This document shows positions 10,979 through 21,008 of a stretch of DNA of 64,000 bases, piece after piece; position 1 is the stretch's first letter, and each line of letters starts with the position of its first letter. The notes beneath the pieces are model-generated. The model did not search any database and had not been told where the DNA came from. It worked only from the letters and a program-made list of their open reading frames with translations. Origin of the DNA: Charina bottae (Eukaryota > Chordata > Lepidosauria > Squamata > Charinaidae); assembly GCA_023362775.1 (NCBI GenBank), contig JALMGJ010000012.1:21410001-21474000 (forward strand), written 5' to 3'. Made by a program: the position numbers and the translations under genes.

Positions 10979-11208
10979 TCAGAGCCAGTTTGGCATAGTG
11001 GTTAAGGCATCAGGCCAGAAACTGGGAGACCGTGAGTTCTAGTCCCACCTTAGGCACAAAGCTAGTTGGGTGACCAACTAGTCACAGTCACTTTCTCTCA
11101 GCCCTAGGAAGGAGGCAATGGCAAACCACTTCTGAAAAACCAGCCAAGAAAACTTGTCCAGGCAGAAAACTTGTCCAAGAATTGGACACGATTGAACTGA
11201 TAAAAAAA
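10979..11208 (+). mobile_element. Sauria/Squam1-like SINE (family B)
   Basis: Head CAGAGCCAGTTTGGCATAGTG, body AAACTGGGAGACCGTGAG and CTCTCAGCCCTAGGAAGG, end AATTGGACACGATTGAACTG. A short duplicated AAAACTTGTCCA near 11,150 and 11,167 is a local rearrangement before the tail. Confidence 0.85.
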
Positions 11209-12160
11209 AGTGTCCATCCCATTCCACCCTAGATAACTACTGGGAGCAAAAATTATTTCCCAGTAGAAACTAAAATTTGTTCCAGTTGCTAACTGGAAAG
11301 TTTCTGGATAAGTCTTAGCTTTGCTTTTTGTTCAGAGGATAGCTTCTCAGGTGGAGCTTCTTTTACTAACATGGTCCCTCCAGATGTATTGGGGCTTCCA
11401 GAATTTTACGTTAACAACATTCCCAGCTGGGAATCCTGAGAGTAGATATCCCAGCACATCTCAAAGGCACCAGACTGAGAAATATTGGATTAGAATCAGC
11501 CCCCCTCCATCTATTCTCATTATTTTTATTATTTCTTCATGTTTCTTATTTTTCTTCTTTTCTGGCAAGCCTCTTTGGTAATATAAAAAGGTGGGAGGGA
11601 CATTTCCAATGGGAACCAGACATCCTTTATCATCTGGAAATAAATTGTTACCGAATAGCTCTGGATCATGAAATCTTGGTGGGAAAAAATATTTCAAATT
11701 GGCTTGGGCACCAAAACTATCATGACACAAAGAAAGCAGTTGGAAGTGCTGTAAACAGTCAATAATTATTATTAGCAATGTATCAAGGTGTGGGGAGCTA
11801 TCTGGTTTGATACCGTGGGGGATTTGGGTTAGATCCAGTGTTAATGATCTGGAAGCGAATGTGAACTGTAATACTGGATAGTCTGACAATTTTCTTTCCA
11901 TCACTGAATTCTCTCATTTAAGAAGTTTTATTGGCCATGAGAAAGGAAATTACACCTACAAAACAATGTTCAGGGACAATGTGAAATAAAGTTTCTGTTC
12001 AAGTACTTTTGAAGGGATAGAAAAAACACAGAGAATTCTCTTGAAACATAGCAAAGTGTATCTAGTCTAGCATTTTGTTTCTTTAGCAGTCAGCCAAATA
12101 TCAATGGAAAACTCACAAACAGTACATGAATGGACCCGCATCCTTCCATTTGTGTTCATA
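11209..12160. other. Mostly unique, with a decayed MITE near 11,370-11,485
   Basis: The segment near 11,370 has the look of an old palindromic hAT MITE (CCTCCAGATGTATTGGG ... CATCTCAAAGGCACCAGACTGAG) but its ends are too decayed to place. The rest shows no gene or repeat I can support. Confidence 0.35.
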
Positions 12161-12255
12161 GAATCATAAAATTGGAAATGGGAAAACACTGGTTAGGCCA
12201 TTAAATCCAATTCTCTCCTTTGTGCAGGATTTTAACCCCTCCCCCCAACAATGTC
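12161..12255 (-). mobile_element. CR1 3' end relic
   Basis: ATAGAATCATAAAATTGG followed by GGCCATTAAATCCAATTC resembles the antisense CR1 3' terminus (ATAGAATC... and ...TAGTCCAA...). It is short and diverged. Confidence 0.5.
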
Positions 12256-12324
12256 CATCACTACAAAGAATGGGAAGATAGAGGACTTTATAGGATTAGA
12301 GGCTAGTCTTATTGATGGGAAATC

Positions 12325-12445
12325 TATTTGTCCTGAAGCTCCTTGGATAAGGAGCGAAACGTTTCCACTGAGAAAATAGAAATCCAGTTGACATGATTCA
12401 AGCTACAGACAATTCCACCTGGATGACTGAGAACCTTCATAGACA
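12325..12445 (+). mobile_element. Penelope-like tail relic with degenerate hammerhead
   Basis: CTGAAGCTCC, a loop, GGAGCGAAACG (12,333-12,361) matches the layout of hammerhead ribozymes carried by Penelope-like elements: a 5-bp helix II (GCTCC/GGAGC) followed by GAAAC. The CUGANGA core box appears shortened by about three bases, so it is probably inactive. Confidence 0.45.
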
Positions 12446-12960
12446 TCTGTCCTGAATATTTTGCAGGAGAATAAGTTACAACTTCCAACTTGGTCTGAAA
12501 TGAGACAAATGCAATAATTCCTTTTAAAACTCATGAGATCTTGCTAGTCAAGGACACTAATTAAGTTGGAGCAACAGTGTATAACATCATTTGAAATCAA
12601 AGGAATTTTTTTCAATATTATATAAAATTATTTTACTAAATATAACAAGTTTTTTAAAAATTATTTTAAAAAAATAAAGGAAGCAGACTTGGGATATGAA
12701 TTTGATGAGCCATCCTGGAACTCTTTATGGCATAAAATTCTCTCTGTTTTGGCAAGTCTTGAGGTTCTCTAGGGGATCTTGGGTTGTTTTCTCTTTGTCT
12801 CACATCAGAGGGATAAGATGGGTTAACATCTATGTACATTTTGGAATACCTTGTAGAAAGTTCGGGATCTCACTGAGACATTGTTCAAGGGTTCAAGCCA
12901 TTTCAGATTTAACATGCCCCAATTTCAGCTTATTTGGAATGGATGTTTTCCCATCCGAAC
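12446..12960. other. AT-rich unique sequence, no gene recognised
   Basis: Contains A/T runs near 12,600-12,680. Nothing else recognised. Confidence 0.4.
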
Positions 12961-12964
12961 CTGG

Positions 12965-13235
12965 TGTCAGCCCTTAGAGGTAATCCAGACAAGAATCACC
13001 GACCATGAGTACTAACACTACCTTTCTTGTAAGGTTACGGTAACAGAACCTTGCAAGTCAGAAAGTATATCTCCCCCCCTCACATTTACAGTCCAAGAAA
13101 CTAGGGAGGGTCTCTTCTGAGATGTTTGTCATGCCCCCATTCCTTCTGCAGGCTAAGTTATTATCTGACTGTTGCCTAGTCTGCTGCTCCTCTTCCTCCT
13201 CCTGCCTCTCAAGGACTTTCTCACAGACCATTACA
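12965..13235 (-). mobile_element. Solo LTR, type A (copy 1)
   Basis: On the minus strand it begins TGTAATGGTCTGTG and ends AGGGCTGACA. Flanking pentamers are CCTGG (12,960-12,964) and CCAGG (13,236-13,240), a 5-bp duplication with one mismatch. It is about 270 bp, the same length as the copies at 31,686 (without its insert) and 34,673, and shares TTGCAAGTC and TTATCTGACTGTT. Confidence 0.8.
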
Positions 13236-13439
13236 CCAGGCCATAATTTCTTTTTCTTTCTCCCCCTTCCTCGAGGATAGAAAAGCAAGAGTTCATAATA
13301 ACTGTAGGCTTATGACTGGGAATAGGACATGTTTACAGTTGTGTGCATTGGCAGAAGCAGCATAGGCCTAGGAATTATATTTCTAATACTTTATGGCATT
13401 AATAACTGCTGCAGTTCACACACATTGTAAATGTCCATT

Positions 13440-13870
13440 TACAGTTTCATGCAACACCTTCAGCTAAAAGTCAACAAATATTGCTCAGTGCACTACTGGA
13501 ACCAAACCAGTAGTCAGAAACATCTGTGAAAGGCCTGAATTTGGTCAGGACCCTGCTCCTGCTTTCAAGCTGCCCCTGCAATATCCTTGCTAAACAAATG
13601 GTGCTGGCTCGGGGCTCGGCTTCCCTCAAGCACATCATGAGTGAGGGGTGGGATACTGCAGCTCCAAATAATTTATAACCAAACCTTCATTGCAGCAGTG
13701 ACCTGCCTCATTTCAAGGCTGCCTTGAAGCCAGGGCTCACGTCCATCCAATTAGCCAGACAACGGAGAAGCTGGAGGACAGCGAGGCAATTTGCCAATTA
13801 GCCTAACCAAGGCAGGTCAAATTCTTCTTCTATTCCACCCAGCCCTTCCTTTAACCCTGAAGAAATTTGC
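13440..13870. promoter_or_regulatory. Possible conserved non-coding element
   Basis: Non-repetitive sequence with complex base composition and no coding frame. The decamer CCAATTAGCC, a homeodomain-type TAATTG core, occurs twice 47 bp apart (13,747-13,756 and 13,794-13,803). The regulatory reading is inference; it needs an alignment to other vertebrates. Confidence 0.25.
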
Positions 13871-14309
13871 TAGGTAACCTAAAGGGGAAATCCATAAAAA
13901 GCTCATTTTTGCTGAAAACCTTTCAAGTAAATTAGATTTTTGATGTGTAAGTATTGTACACAGAAACCCAAAGACTTAAAATGGCATACTCTGGCAATTT
14001 CTCCTATTTTCATTTAAAATTAAGCAGGGGAGGAAAGGTTGCACAATCACGATAACATTTCTTTGTATGTTCCTGAGAAGATCCATTCTGTAAATATTCA
14101 TTGCACAAACATTTCAGATGTTTCATGTGAGATTTGAAGAAAGATTCTTACATGTTATGTTTTGGCCTACCTAGGATGCTTCTGTTTTTCAACTTTATTC
14201 TCAGGATGCTTAAAATTGTTTTTCCTTATTTCTCCTGGCAGTATTTTACTTTGTTGTTAGAGGTAGGGTTGGTGATGTTTTGTGTGACACATCTTTTCAT
14301 CGCTCTAAA
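13871..14309. other. Unique AT-rich sequence, no gene recognised
   Basis: No repeat or coding signal recognised. Confidence 0.4.
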
Positions 14310-14382
14310 GCAGGCTTTCTCCACCTTGGCCACCTGAACATGTGTGGACTTCAACTCCCAGAATTCCCCAGCCAGCATGGGG
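14310..14382. mobile_element. hAT MITE half (TTCTCAACC family)
   Basis: CAGGCTTTCTCCACCTTGGC and GTGTGGACTTCAACTCCCAG are the left half of the MITE seen complete at 666 and 47,204. The right half is absent or unrecognisable. Confidence 0.6.
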
Positions 14383-15308
14383 AAGTGCTCTGGAGCTCTC
14401 TGCATCTATAGGGGCACCATTTTCTCCACCACCTTTCCTAAAATTGGAGGGTTGGAGATAGGTCTAAAATGGTCAAGAACCATCAGATTGAAAGGAGGTT
14501 TCTTGAGCTCAAAAAAGTGTTGACAGATGTTTGAATCCAACTTCTGTCACCACATAGGAGACCTTGTCCAGCCTTGAGGGACAGGGATCCAATCAAGAAG
14601 TGGCAGAATGAACACTGCAGTGTTTTTTGAGAAAGGGGGCATTCCCATCTCTTCTGTGCTATGGCTCCTGCTCAAGAAACCCAATGCTATTTGATGAGCC
14701 AGTCTTGCTTCCTGGAACTCTTGGGATTCCAGTCCCTCACATCTGGAGGACACATGTTGGGAAAGGCTTCCTTATCAGGCTCTTGGTACATACTGTGCTT
14801 TAAAAACCTAAAAGCCCTGCATGAATGTGAAAGGCTTTTATTACTGTAACACAGTCAGGTGTCAGAACAAGTCCTGGTCAAGCTGTTGGTATAGTAACGT
14901 GGACTGAGCATGTCCAGGTCAACATTGTTTGCAGTTTTATAACACGTCATTTCGTTGTGGTAGTAATTTTTGATAATTTTTCATCTTGCCCTCTTTTTCC
15001 ACCACCTGTCATTGGTATATAGCCCCCATAAAGCAGAAAGGCAATTGCCGTCTTACTCTCCCCCAGCTTGTATGGTCATAAATAATAGACCATCCACTTG
15101 ACACGCACGGCATGTTCTGTAATAACCTTGATTATTGCTGGCTGATCAAGGTTCTGTGACTCTCTCTCTCTGGTTTCCTTCTGGCCTCCAAGCTTTACAG
15201 CTCTCAGCTTGTCCTGGGCACCCCTAACCTTGCTTGCCTTGGGAAGAATCCAAGACCACCATGTTTAGTTTTGCAAATGTTGCTTGCATGTTTTTTGCCA
15301 GTTACATG
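14383..15308. other. Unique sequence, no gene recognised
   Basis: No gene or repeat recognised. Short frames near 14,550-14,850 overlap on both strands and carry no domain. Confidence 0.4.
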
Positions 15309-15316
15309 ATCTATAG

Positions 15317-15378
15317 CAGTGTTTCTCAACCTTGACAACTTTCAGATGTGTAAAGTTGCCCAAGGTTGAGAAACACTG
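15317..15378. mobile_element. Minimal 62-bp hAT MITE
   Basis: CAGTGTTTCTCAACCTTG at the left and CAAGGTTGAGAAACACTG at the right form 18-bp perfect terminal inverted repeats with only about 26 bp between them. The 8-bp duplication ATCTATAG is perfect (15,309-15,316 and 15,379-15,386). It is the shortest copy of its family here, about half the size of the 666 copy. Confidence 0.92.
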
Positions 15379-15386
15379 ATCTATAG

Positions 15387-15930
15387 AATCACAAGCAGCA
15401 CATAGTTTTCTGGATGATAGCAGCTGAAATGGAGAACTGCATGTTCAAATGCCTTTCTTTTCCCTCTTTCCTCAGCGTGTGAGAGGGGGAGACTTCAGCT
15501 TTTATCACTAGTGAAAGAATCCACTACCCCGCAAATGGGAAAGGGGAGGGGCTTCTTCCTCTTATTGTGCAAAAATTCTCTATATTCCCAGTGTTTCAGT
15601 CTGCAGAGACTTCATTCTGAATGAATATCTGGAGATTTTAATGGCATGCTTTTCGTTCATATTTTTTAAAAGGAGGCATAAAGTACATGTGGGGGAATAT
15701 TTGTTTCATGTAAGGTACAAATACAGGGCTATTAAAGGTATGTATGTGATGTAGGGGACAGGCTATTTTAGTAAAAGGCATTTCTATGTATAAAAGCAGG
15801 GTATCTGCAAATACCAGTTGCTACAGCAAGGAATTGGAAAAGGCTGTCATTGCCTTCAGATTGATCCTGTGACTTTTTTTTGCTAAGATATATTCCAATA
15901 GAACAGAATGACTGTAGCTCAGGGTTGAAC
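15387..15930. other. Unique sequence, no gene recognised
   Basis: Nothing recognised. Confidence 0.4.
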
Positions 15931-16022
15931 TGTGGAGTTTTTGGTGCTCTCTGAGCTTGGTTGTTTGCTTGCAGACATTTCATTACCCAACTAGGTAACC
16001 TCATCAGTGCCATCATCATCAT
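15931..16022 (-). mobile_element. Penelope-like element 3' end with hammerhead motif
   Basis: On the minus strand the fragment contains the hammerhead layout: CTGATGA (16,001-16,007), helix II GTTACC/GGTAAT, GAAA (15,978-15,981), then TGTCTGCAAGCAAACAACC and CTCAGAGAGCACC, the tail shared with the Penelope copies at 41,073 and 50,555. Confidence 0.75.
15971..16009 (-). ncRNA. Hammerhead ribozyme motif, core intact
   Basis: CUGAUGA and GAAA boxes are both exact and separated by a 6-bp helix II with one G-U pair. The segment after GAAA reads UGUC instead of the palindromic CGUC expected for a helix-III-dimerising motif, which may weaken self-cleavage. Known from Penelope-like elements; activity is not shown by sequence alone. 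Confidence 0.55.
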
Positions 16023-17029
16023 AAGGCACGTTGCATGTGGTTTTAGAAAACTTTAGCATTAGGAACATTACACTAAACTGATTTTAAAAAAAGAGAAGAG
16101 CACAAATACTTAAGATATCATTAAAGATTCACAAAATGGCAAGCATAGCTATAGAAAAGGATGAGGTATTATATAATAAAAAGAACAGTTCCAAAAACTT
16201 TGCCTGTATTGCATGAATGTCATCTTCCGTCCCTGTGTTGAAAATTAACTAATCCAACTGTTGACAAAGAATGGATTGAAATAAAATTCATTGCTGCAAA
16301 TCAGATGTAGATATTTTTTCTTCGGGTGCTGCATAATATTTTTTCTAGCCAATATCCATGCCTGAAAACCCCCACAGTTCTTAGGATTTTGATAGATTCC
16401 AAATCATGGGTACTGTATATAGCCAAGGAAACTCTATGCATCTTCAACAGATAGCCATTGATCTGGGGCCATATTAACAAACCTGTTGATGTAAACCCAG
16501 GAAGATAGGAAGTTGCCTTCTACTGAAGTTGCCATCTAGGCTAGGGATGTTCATGCTGATCAACAGCAAATCTTCAAGGTTTCAAGTTGAAATTTTCTCC
16601 AGCCTTGCCAGAAATATCAGGAACTGTATTTGGGACTTTCTGCCTACAATACAGATACTTTTCCTTTGAGATCAGCCTGAGCCTCCAGAAAAACCATCTG
16701 ATTTCTTTATATTCTTAATGTTGACTGTGGCCTCTGCCTAACCACCCAAAGTGCACAAAACAGTTTGTTAAAAAAATGTTTTTTTCTTCCAAAGTACATT
16801 AAAGGTACACAGTGTACGATTTTGTTTTCTTCCACTTTAAGTCAGACAACTAATGAGAAAGGTTTTGGAATTTGTAGGAGGCTCAGTGCAATCACATCTA
16901 TAGAGGATGGTATTTTTCTTTTCCTTGAAGTGCTTCTGACCTACTTTCAGATATTAAAAATAAAAATGGAAAATGGGTGCATCTTTCAAGTTTCTATTTC
17001 AGACTTCAGTATTGAAAAGGAAGGGGGGT
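16023..17029. other. Unique sequence, no gene recognised
   Basis: Nothing recognised. Confidence 0.4.
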
Positions 17030-17100
17030 AAATTATTTATTTATTTGTTCAATTTCTATGGCCGCCCATCTCAAACAAGTGACTCTGGGAAGAAAGGTAG
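17030..17100 (-). mobile_element. L2-type LINE 3' end relic
   Basis: TTATTTATTTATTTGTTCAA followed by TGGCCGCCCATCTC is the antisense of the L2 3' terminus (GAGATGGGCGGC ... AAATAAATAA). Confidence 0.6.
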
Positions 17101-17469
17101 ATGTTTACTGCTTCGGGCATGGCTTAAGAGCAGCCTTCTTCAACATGGTGCAGAGATTGTCCCAGGTGACATGACAGGCTGGGAATTCAGGGAGTTGCAA
17201 TCCCAACACAACTTGTGGAAGCCTTCTTTACAACTTCTGATGCTCAGTAGAACTTCATAGTTCTATTTCCATTACATATTTCTATTTCTATTGCATGGTG
17301 TATTTCCATGGTGGACTTCTGATTAACCTTTGGGGAACAAGGAATGATACTGGACATTTGGGAGTGCGAAGAAGGACAAGGAGGGAAAACAAGTAGGACT
17401 GAGTCACATATTTCAGTGAGATAGATTTTCCAAGATTTTGGAGGAGAATTTAAAAGGGCCTTTAGGAAG

Positions 17470-17910
17470 GGGTATTTGGCTTTTTGGACTTTGAAGAAGC
17501 AGGATAGGAAGAGTATTGATGCCTTTGACCTTTGGTGTTGGAGAAGACTCCTGAGAATACCGCGGACAGCCAAGAAAACAAACCAACGGATCATCGAACA
17601 AATCAACCCAGAGTTCTCACTCGAGGCACAAATGACCAGGCTCAAATTATCCTACTTCGGACACATTATGCAAAGACCCAGCTATCTGGAGAAGGCTCTA
17701 ATGCTGGGAAAGGTGGAAGGAAAGAGAAGAAGAGGAGGACTAGCAGCAAGGTGGATGGACTCAGTTACAGTGGTGATGAGTGCATCGTTGAGAGACCTGA
17801 AAGAACAGGTTAGGGATAAATCGTCATGGAGAAAATCCCTTTGTGTGGTCGCTAGGAATTGAAAATAACTTAATGGCACATAATCAATCAATTACTCAAT
17901 CAATCAACTA
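17470..17910 (+). mobile_element. RTE-clade LINE 3' fragment (CACATAATCAATC type)
   Basis: Encodes the C-terminus of an RTE/BovB-like reverse transcriptase: the frame 17,476-17,862 (128 aa, open to its stop) shows IDAFDLWCWRRLLRI, LKLSYFGHIMQR, LEKALMLGKVEGKRRRG and RWMDSV, motifs conserved in BovB. The 3' end is AATGGCACATAATCAATCAA with an ATCA-rich tail. Only the last part of ORF2 is present, so it is a 5'-truncated dead copy. Confidence 0.85.
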
Positions 17911-18182
17911 CTTTTGTTTAATGCGTTAAGCCTATCTTAAAGGTTACTACAGTTTTTTATGTCTTTCCCATTTCAAAATGTTGAATATTATTTGGCATTT
18001 TGGCAATTCTGTCTGCAAAATTTGATGGCACGATAAGGGGGATTTTGAACACTAGAAAAAAAGGAGCTTAGAAGTTTGCAAGTTGCTCAGCCCTGACTTT
18101 AACAGATATTAGAGTCATGCTTAGAACTGTAGTTCTACGAGAAGAATAGTAATAGCAGAATACATTTTTTAAGCATTGGTAC
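17911..18182. other. Unique sequence, no gene recognised
   Basis: Nothing recognised. Confidence 0.4.
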
Positions 18183-18190
18183 CAAGTACA

Positions 18191-18531
18191 AGGGGCGTGG
18201 TGGCTCAGCAGGTAAGATGCCAGGCTTGTCGATCAGAAGATTGCAAGTTCAGAGGTTCGAATCCCTAGCCCCGCGTGACGGAGTGAGCTCCCGCACTCGC
18301 CCCAGCTCTTGCCAACCTAGCAATTCGAAAGCATGCAAATGCAAGTAGATGAATAGGTACCACTTCAGTGGGTAGGTAACAGTGTTCCGCGTGGGTCATG
18401 CTGGCCACATGACCATGGAAGCGTCTTCGGACAACGCTGGCTCTTCGGCTAACAAACGGAGATGAGCACCGGCCCCTAGAGTCAGACACGACTGCACAAA
18501 TGTGCAGGGGGAACCTTTGCCTTTACCTTAT
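18191..18531 (+). mobile_element. tRNA-derived SINE, family A, plus strand
   Basis: Head GGGGCGTGGTGGCTCAGCAG with A box TGGCTCAGC and an exact Pol III B box GGTTCGAATCC, then body and the GTCAGACACGACTGC / CCTTTACCTTA tail. Flanks CAAGTACA (18,183-18,190) and CAAGGACA (18,532-18,539) form an 8-bp duplication with one mismatch. Confidence 0.88.
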
Positions 18532-18539
18532 CAAGGACA

Positions 18540-19279
18540 TTGTTCCAGGTTCTCCAAGACAAAGCATCTCTGTAGAAAGAAAGTCCACAGTGCAAACTAT
18601 TTGTCTTGAAACACATGAAATACTTTTGAAACCAGTTTCTGATGCAGCGGGAAAAATAATAATTAAAATTTGACGAGAAAAGGTGAGAAGCCCATCTCTG
18701 CACCTTCAAGCATCAGCAGTCACATAAAGAGGCTCCCTGAAATTTAGCCACTGTGCTTATTTTTCTGCCATAAATGACCTCAAAAGGTTTATACCTCCCT
18801 ACCCTACATGTATCTGGAATGAATTAATTTTCTTTCTATTGTCTGGTTCTCCTAACAAAAGTTGTATGTTTGAGGCGATTAGAATTTTTCCGAGTTTGAT
18901 AACATTCTGCTTCACCAAAAAGACATTTTTGCAACCACTTCTCATGCAATCAAAGAGTTATCAAAAGATTGTACTCTGTTTTCTACTTACAGCAGATTGT
19001 GACTGCAAAGCGTGCTGATTGGTTAGCCTTTATGCCAAGCTGAAGACATCCCTCCCTCTGCCCATCTAGATAATCAGAATGCTGATTGGCTTACCCTGTC
19101 ATAGAGCTACCTCCCTATTTCTCTGTCCAGCTCTGCAGACTGATGCTTCCTTGGCTCTATGATACACATTTATTCCTTTTTTTTTTTTACTTAAAAGAGC
19201 ACTTCTTTACTATAGCAACATTTTAAGCATAAAATACTGCATAGCAGTATAAAGATTTTTCTTTTATACATTTTTTTTT
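18540..19279. other. Unique sequence, no gene recognised
   Basis: Poly-T runs near 19,175 and 19,270. No gene or clear repeat. Confidence 0.4.
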
Positions 19280-19632
19280 TCTGCTGCAAAAGGACATCCA
19301 GGGCAACTTACAACATTTGTCATTACATTTTCATACAAAATGTCAGCAGTATGAAACAATCAACTAAGGAGACAGGGTCATCAGCTAAACTAATTTTTTA
19401 AAAAATTGGTAAAGTGGTTTTAAATAAAAGGCAGAAAACGGTGGAAGAGAAATCAATCATATTTCAAAATAAGGCATTCCATAATCTGGAGGCAGCCTCA
19501 AAAAAGGCCCTGTTCTACATTGCCATTCGCTTTGTAGACTATGCCCAGAGAAGGTTCTCTCCTGAGTTCCTTCTGAATGGATCAGTAAGGAATGGAGGAG
19601 ACATATTAGAGGTAATATACAGTATATAGAAG
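19280..19632 (-). mobile_element. L2-like LINE relic
   Basis: GGCATTCCATAATCTGGAGG and AAAAAAGGCCCTGTTC fit the antisense of the L2 C-terminal region. Diverged, no intact ORF. Confidence 0.5.
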
Positions 19633-19635
19633 AAG

Positions 19636-20135
19636 CGAAAACCACCAGCATTGAAACAATGATCATCCAACATCAACTTCGCTGGACTGGCCATGTTGTT
19701 CGAATGCCTGACCATCGTCTTCCAAAGCAGCTCCTTTACTCCCAACGTAAGCATGGAAAACGGAATATTGGTGGACAACAAAAGAGATTCAAAGATACAC
19801 TCAAAGCTAATTTAAAAAAATGTAATATCAGCATTGAGAACTGGGAAGCCCTAACTCATGAGCGTTTCAATTGGAGGTCAGCCTTTATTAATGGCGCTAT
19901 GGACTTTGAAGAAGCACGAGTACAGGGCGAAAGGGAGAAACGAGCTAAGAGGAAGGCACATCAAGCAAACCCTCATCATGACCGTCTCCCACCCGGAAAC
20001 CTATGCCCTCATTGTGGGAGGTTGTGCGGATCCAGAATTGGCCTTTACAGCCACTTACGGATCCACTGTTAAAATTTTACCCTTGGAAGACAATCTTACT
20101 CGGCTACGAGTGATCGCCAATGAATGAATGAAATG
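19636..20135 (+). pseudogene. LINE ORF2 C-terminus with terminal zinc finger
   Basis: The open frame 19,659-20,072 (137 aa) reads RWTGHVVRMPDHRLPKQLLY, then GKRNIGGQQKRFKDTLKANL, NWEALTHERFNWR and ends with CPHCGRLCGSRIGLYSHLR followed by IHC, a C2HC zinc finger (CX2C, then H and C). This C-terminal arrangement is known from LINE reverse transcriptases of several animals; I cannot name the clade safely. The 3' end is a GAATGAATGAATG tail. It is a 5'-truncated copy whose last 137 codons remain open, which suggests a relatively recent insertion. Confidence 0.7.
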
Positions 20136-20363
20136 GGAACTGATGCAGCTGTCTCAGGATTGGTTTAACACCACTTTTTCCTGAACATGTGAAGGAATCC
20201 TGCTGGCTAGGAATACGGAGACCTGCACTCCCAAACCTCCTACATTGAGGAAGAGTAATGTACCACTTTTTCCATGTGTGCACAGTCACTATTAGTCTTT
20301 TAGCTGGGTTATGGACAAACTGAGGTGTCCAAAAATTATTTAAAGACAACCCCCTTCAAAGTA

Positions 20364-20367
<4 letters not shown>

Positions 20368-20401
<34 letters not shown>

Positions 20402-20999
20402 ATGTGCCATCAAGTTGTTTTTGATTCCTAGCAACCACATAGATAGATTTTCTCCATGGTGATCTATGCTGAACCTGGTCCTTCAGCTGTTCCAGTGATG
20501 TACTCATCGCCACTGTAACCAAGTCCCTCCACCTTGCTGCTGGTCATCCTCTTCTTCTTTTTCCTTCCACCTTTCCCAGCATTACAGCCTTTTCCAGAGA
20601 ACTGGGTCTTTGCATAATGTGTCCGAAGTAGGATAATTTGAGCCTGGTCATTTGTGCCTCGAGTGAGAACTCTGGGTTGATTTGTTCAATGAGCAATTGG
20701 TTTGTTTTCTTGGCTGAATATTCTCAGGAGTCTTCTCCAACACCAAAGGTCAAAGGCATCAATACTCTCCCTTTCTTGCTTCTTCAAAGTCCAACTTTTG
20801 TTTCCATAGAGTGTGATAGGGAGTACCATGGCTTGCACAATTCTGATCTTTGTAGGTATAGAAAAATCTCGGCATTTGAATATCTTTTCCAAGGCCTTCA
20901 TGGCTGCTCTACCAAGTGTAAATCTGGGGCATTTCTTGACTGCTTGTTCCTTTACTGTTGATGGTTGATCCTAAAAGTCAGAAGCTATCCACCAAATCC
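20368..20999 (-). mobile_element. RTE-clade LINE 3' fragment with (TTGA)n tail
   Basis: Minus-strand copy of the CACATAATCAATC-type RTE also seen at 17,470. The reverse strand encodes IRIVQAMVLPITLYG, WTLKKQERESIDAFDLWC and later RLKLSYFGHIM in shifted frames. The tail has become an eight-unit TTGA run (20,369-20,400). The 9-bp duplication AAGTACATT at 20,359-20,367 and 21,000-21,008 marks it as one insertion. Confidence 0.88.
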
Positions 21000-21008
21000 A
21001 AGTACATT

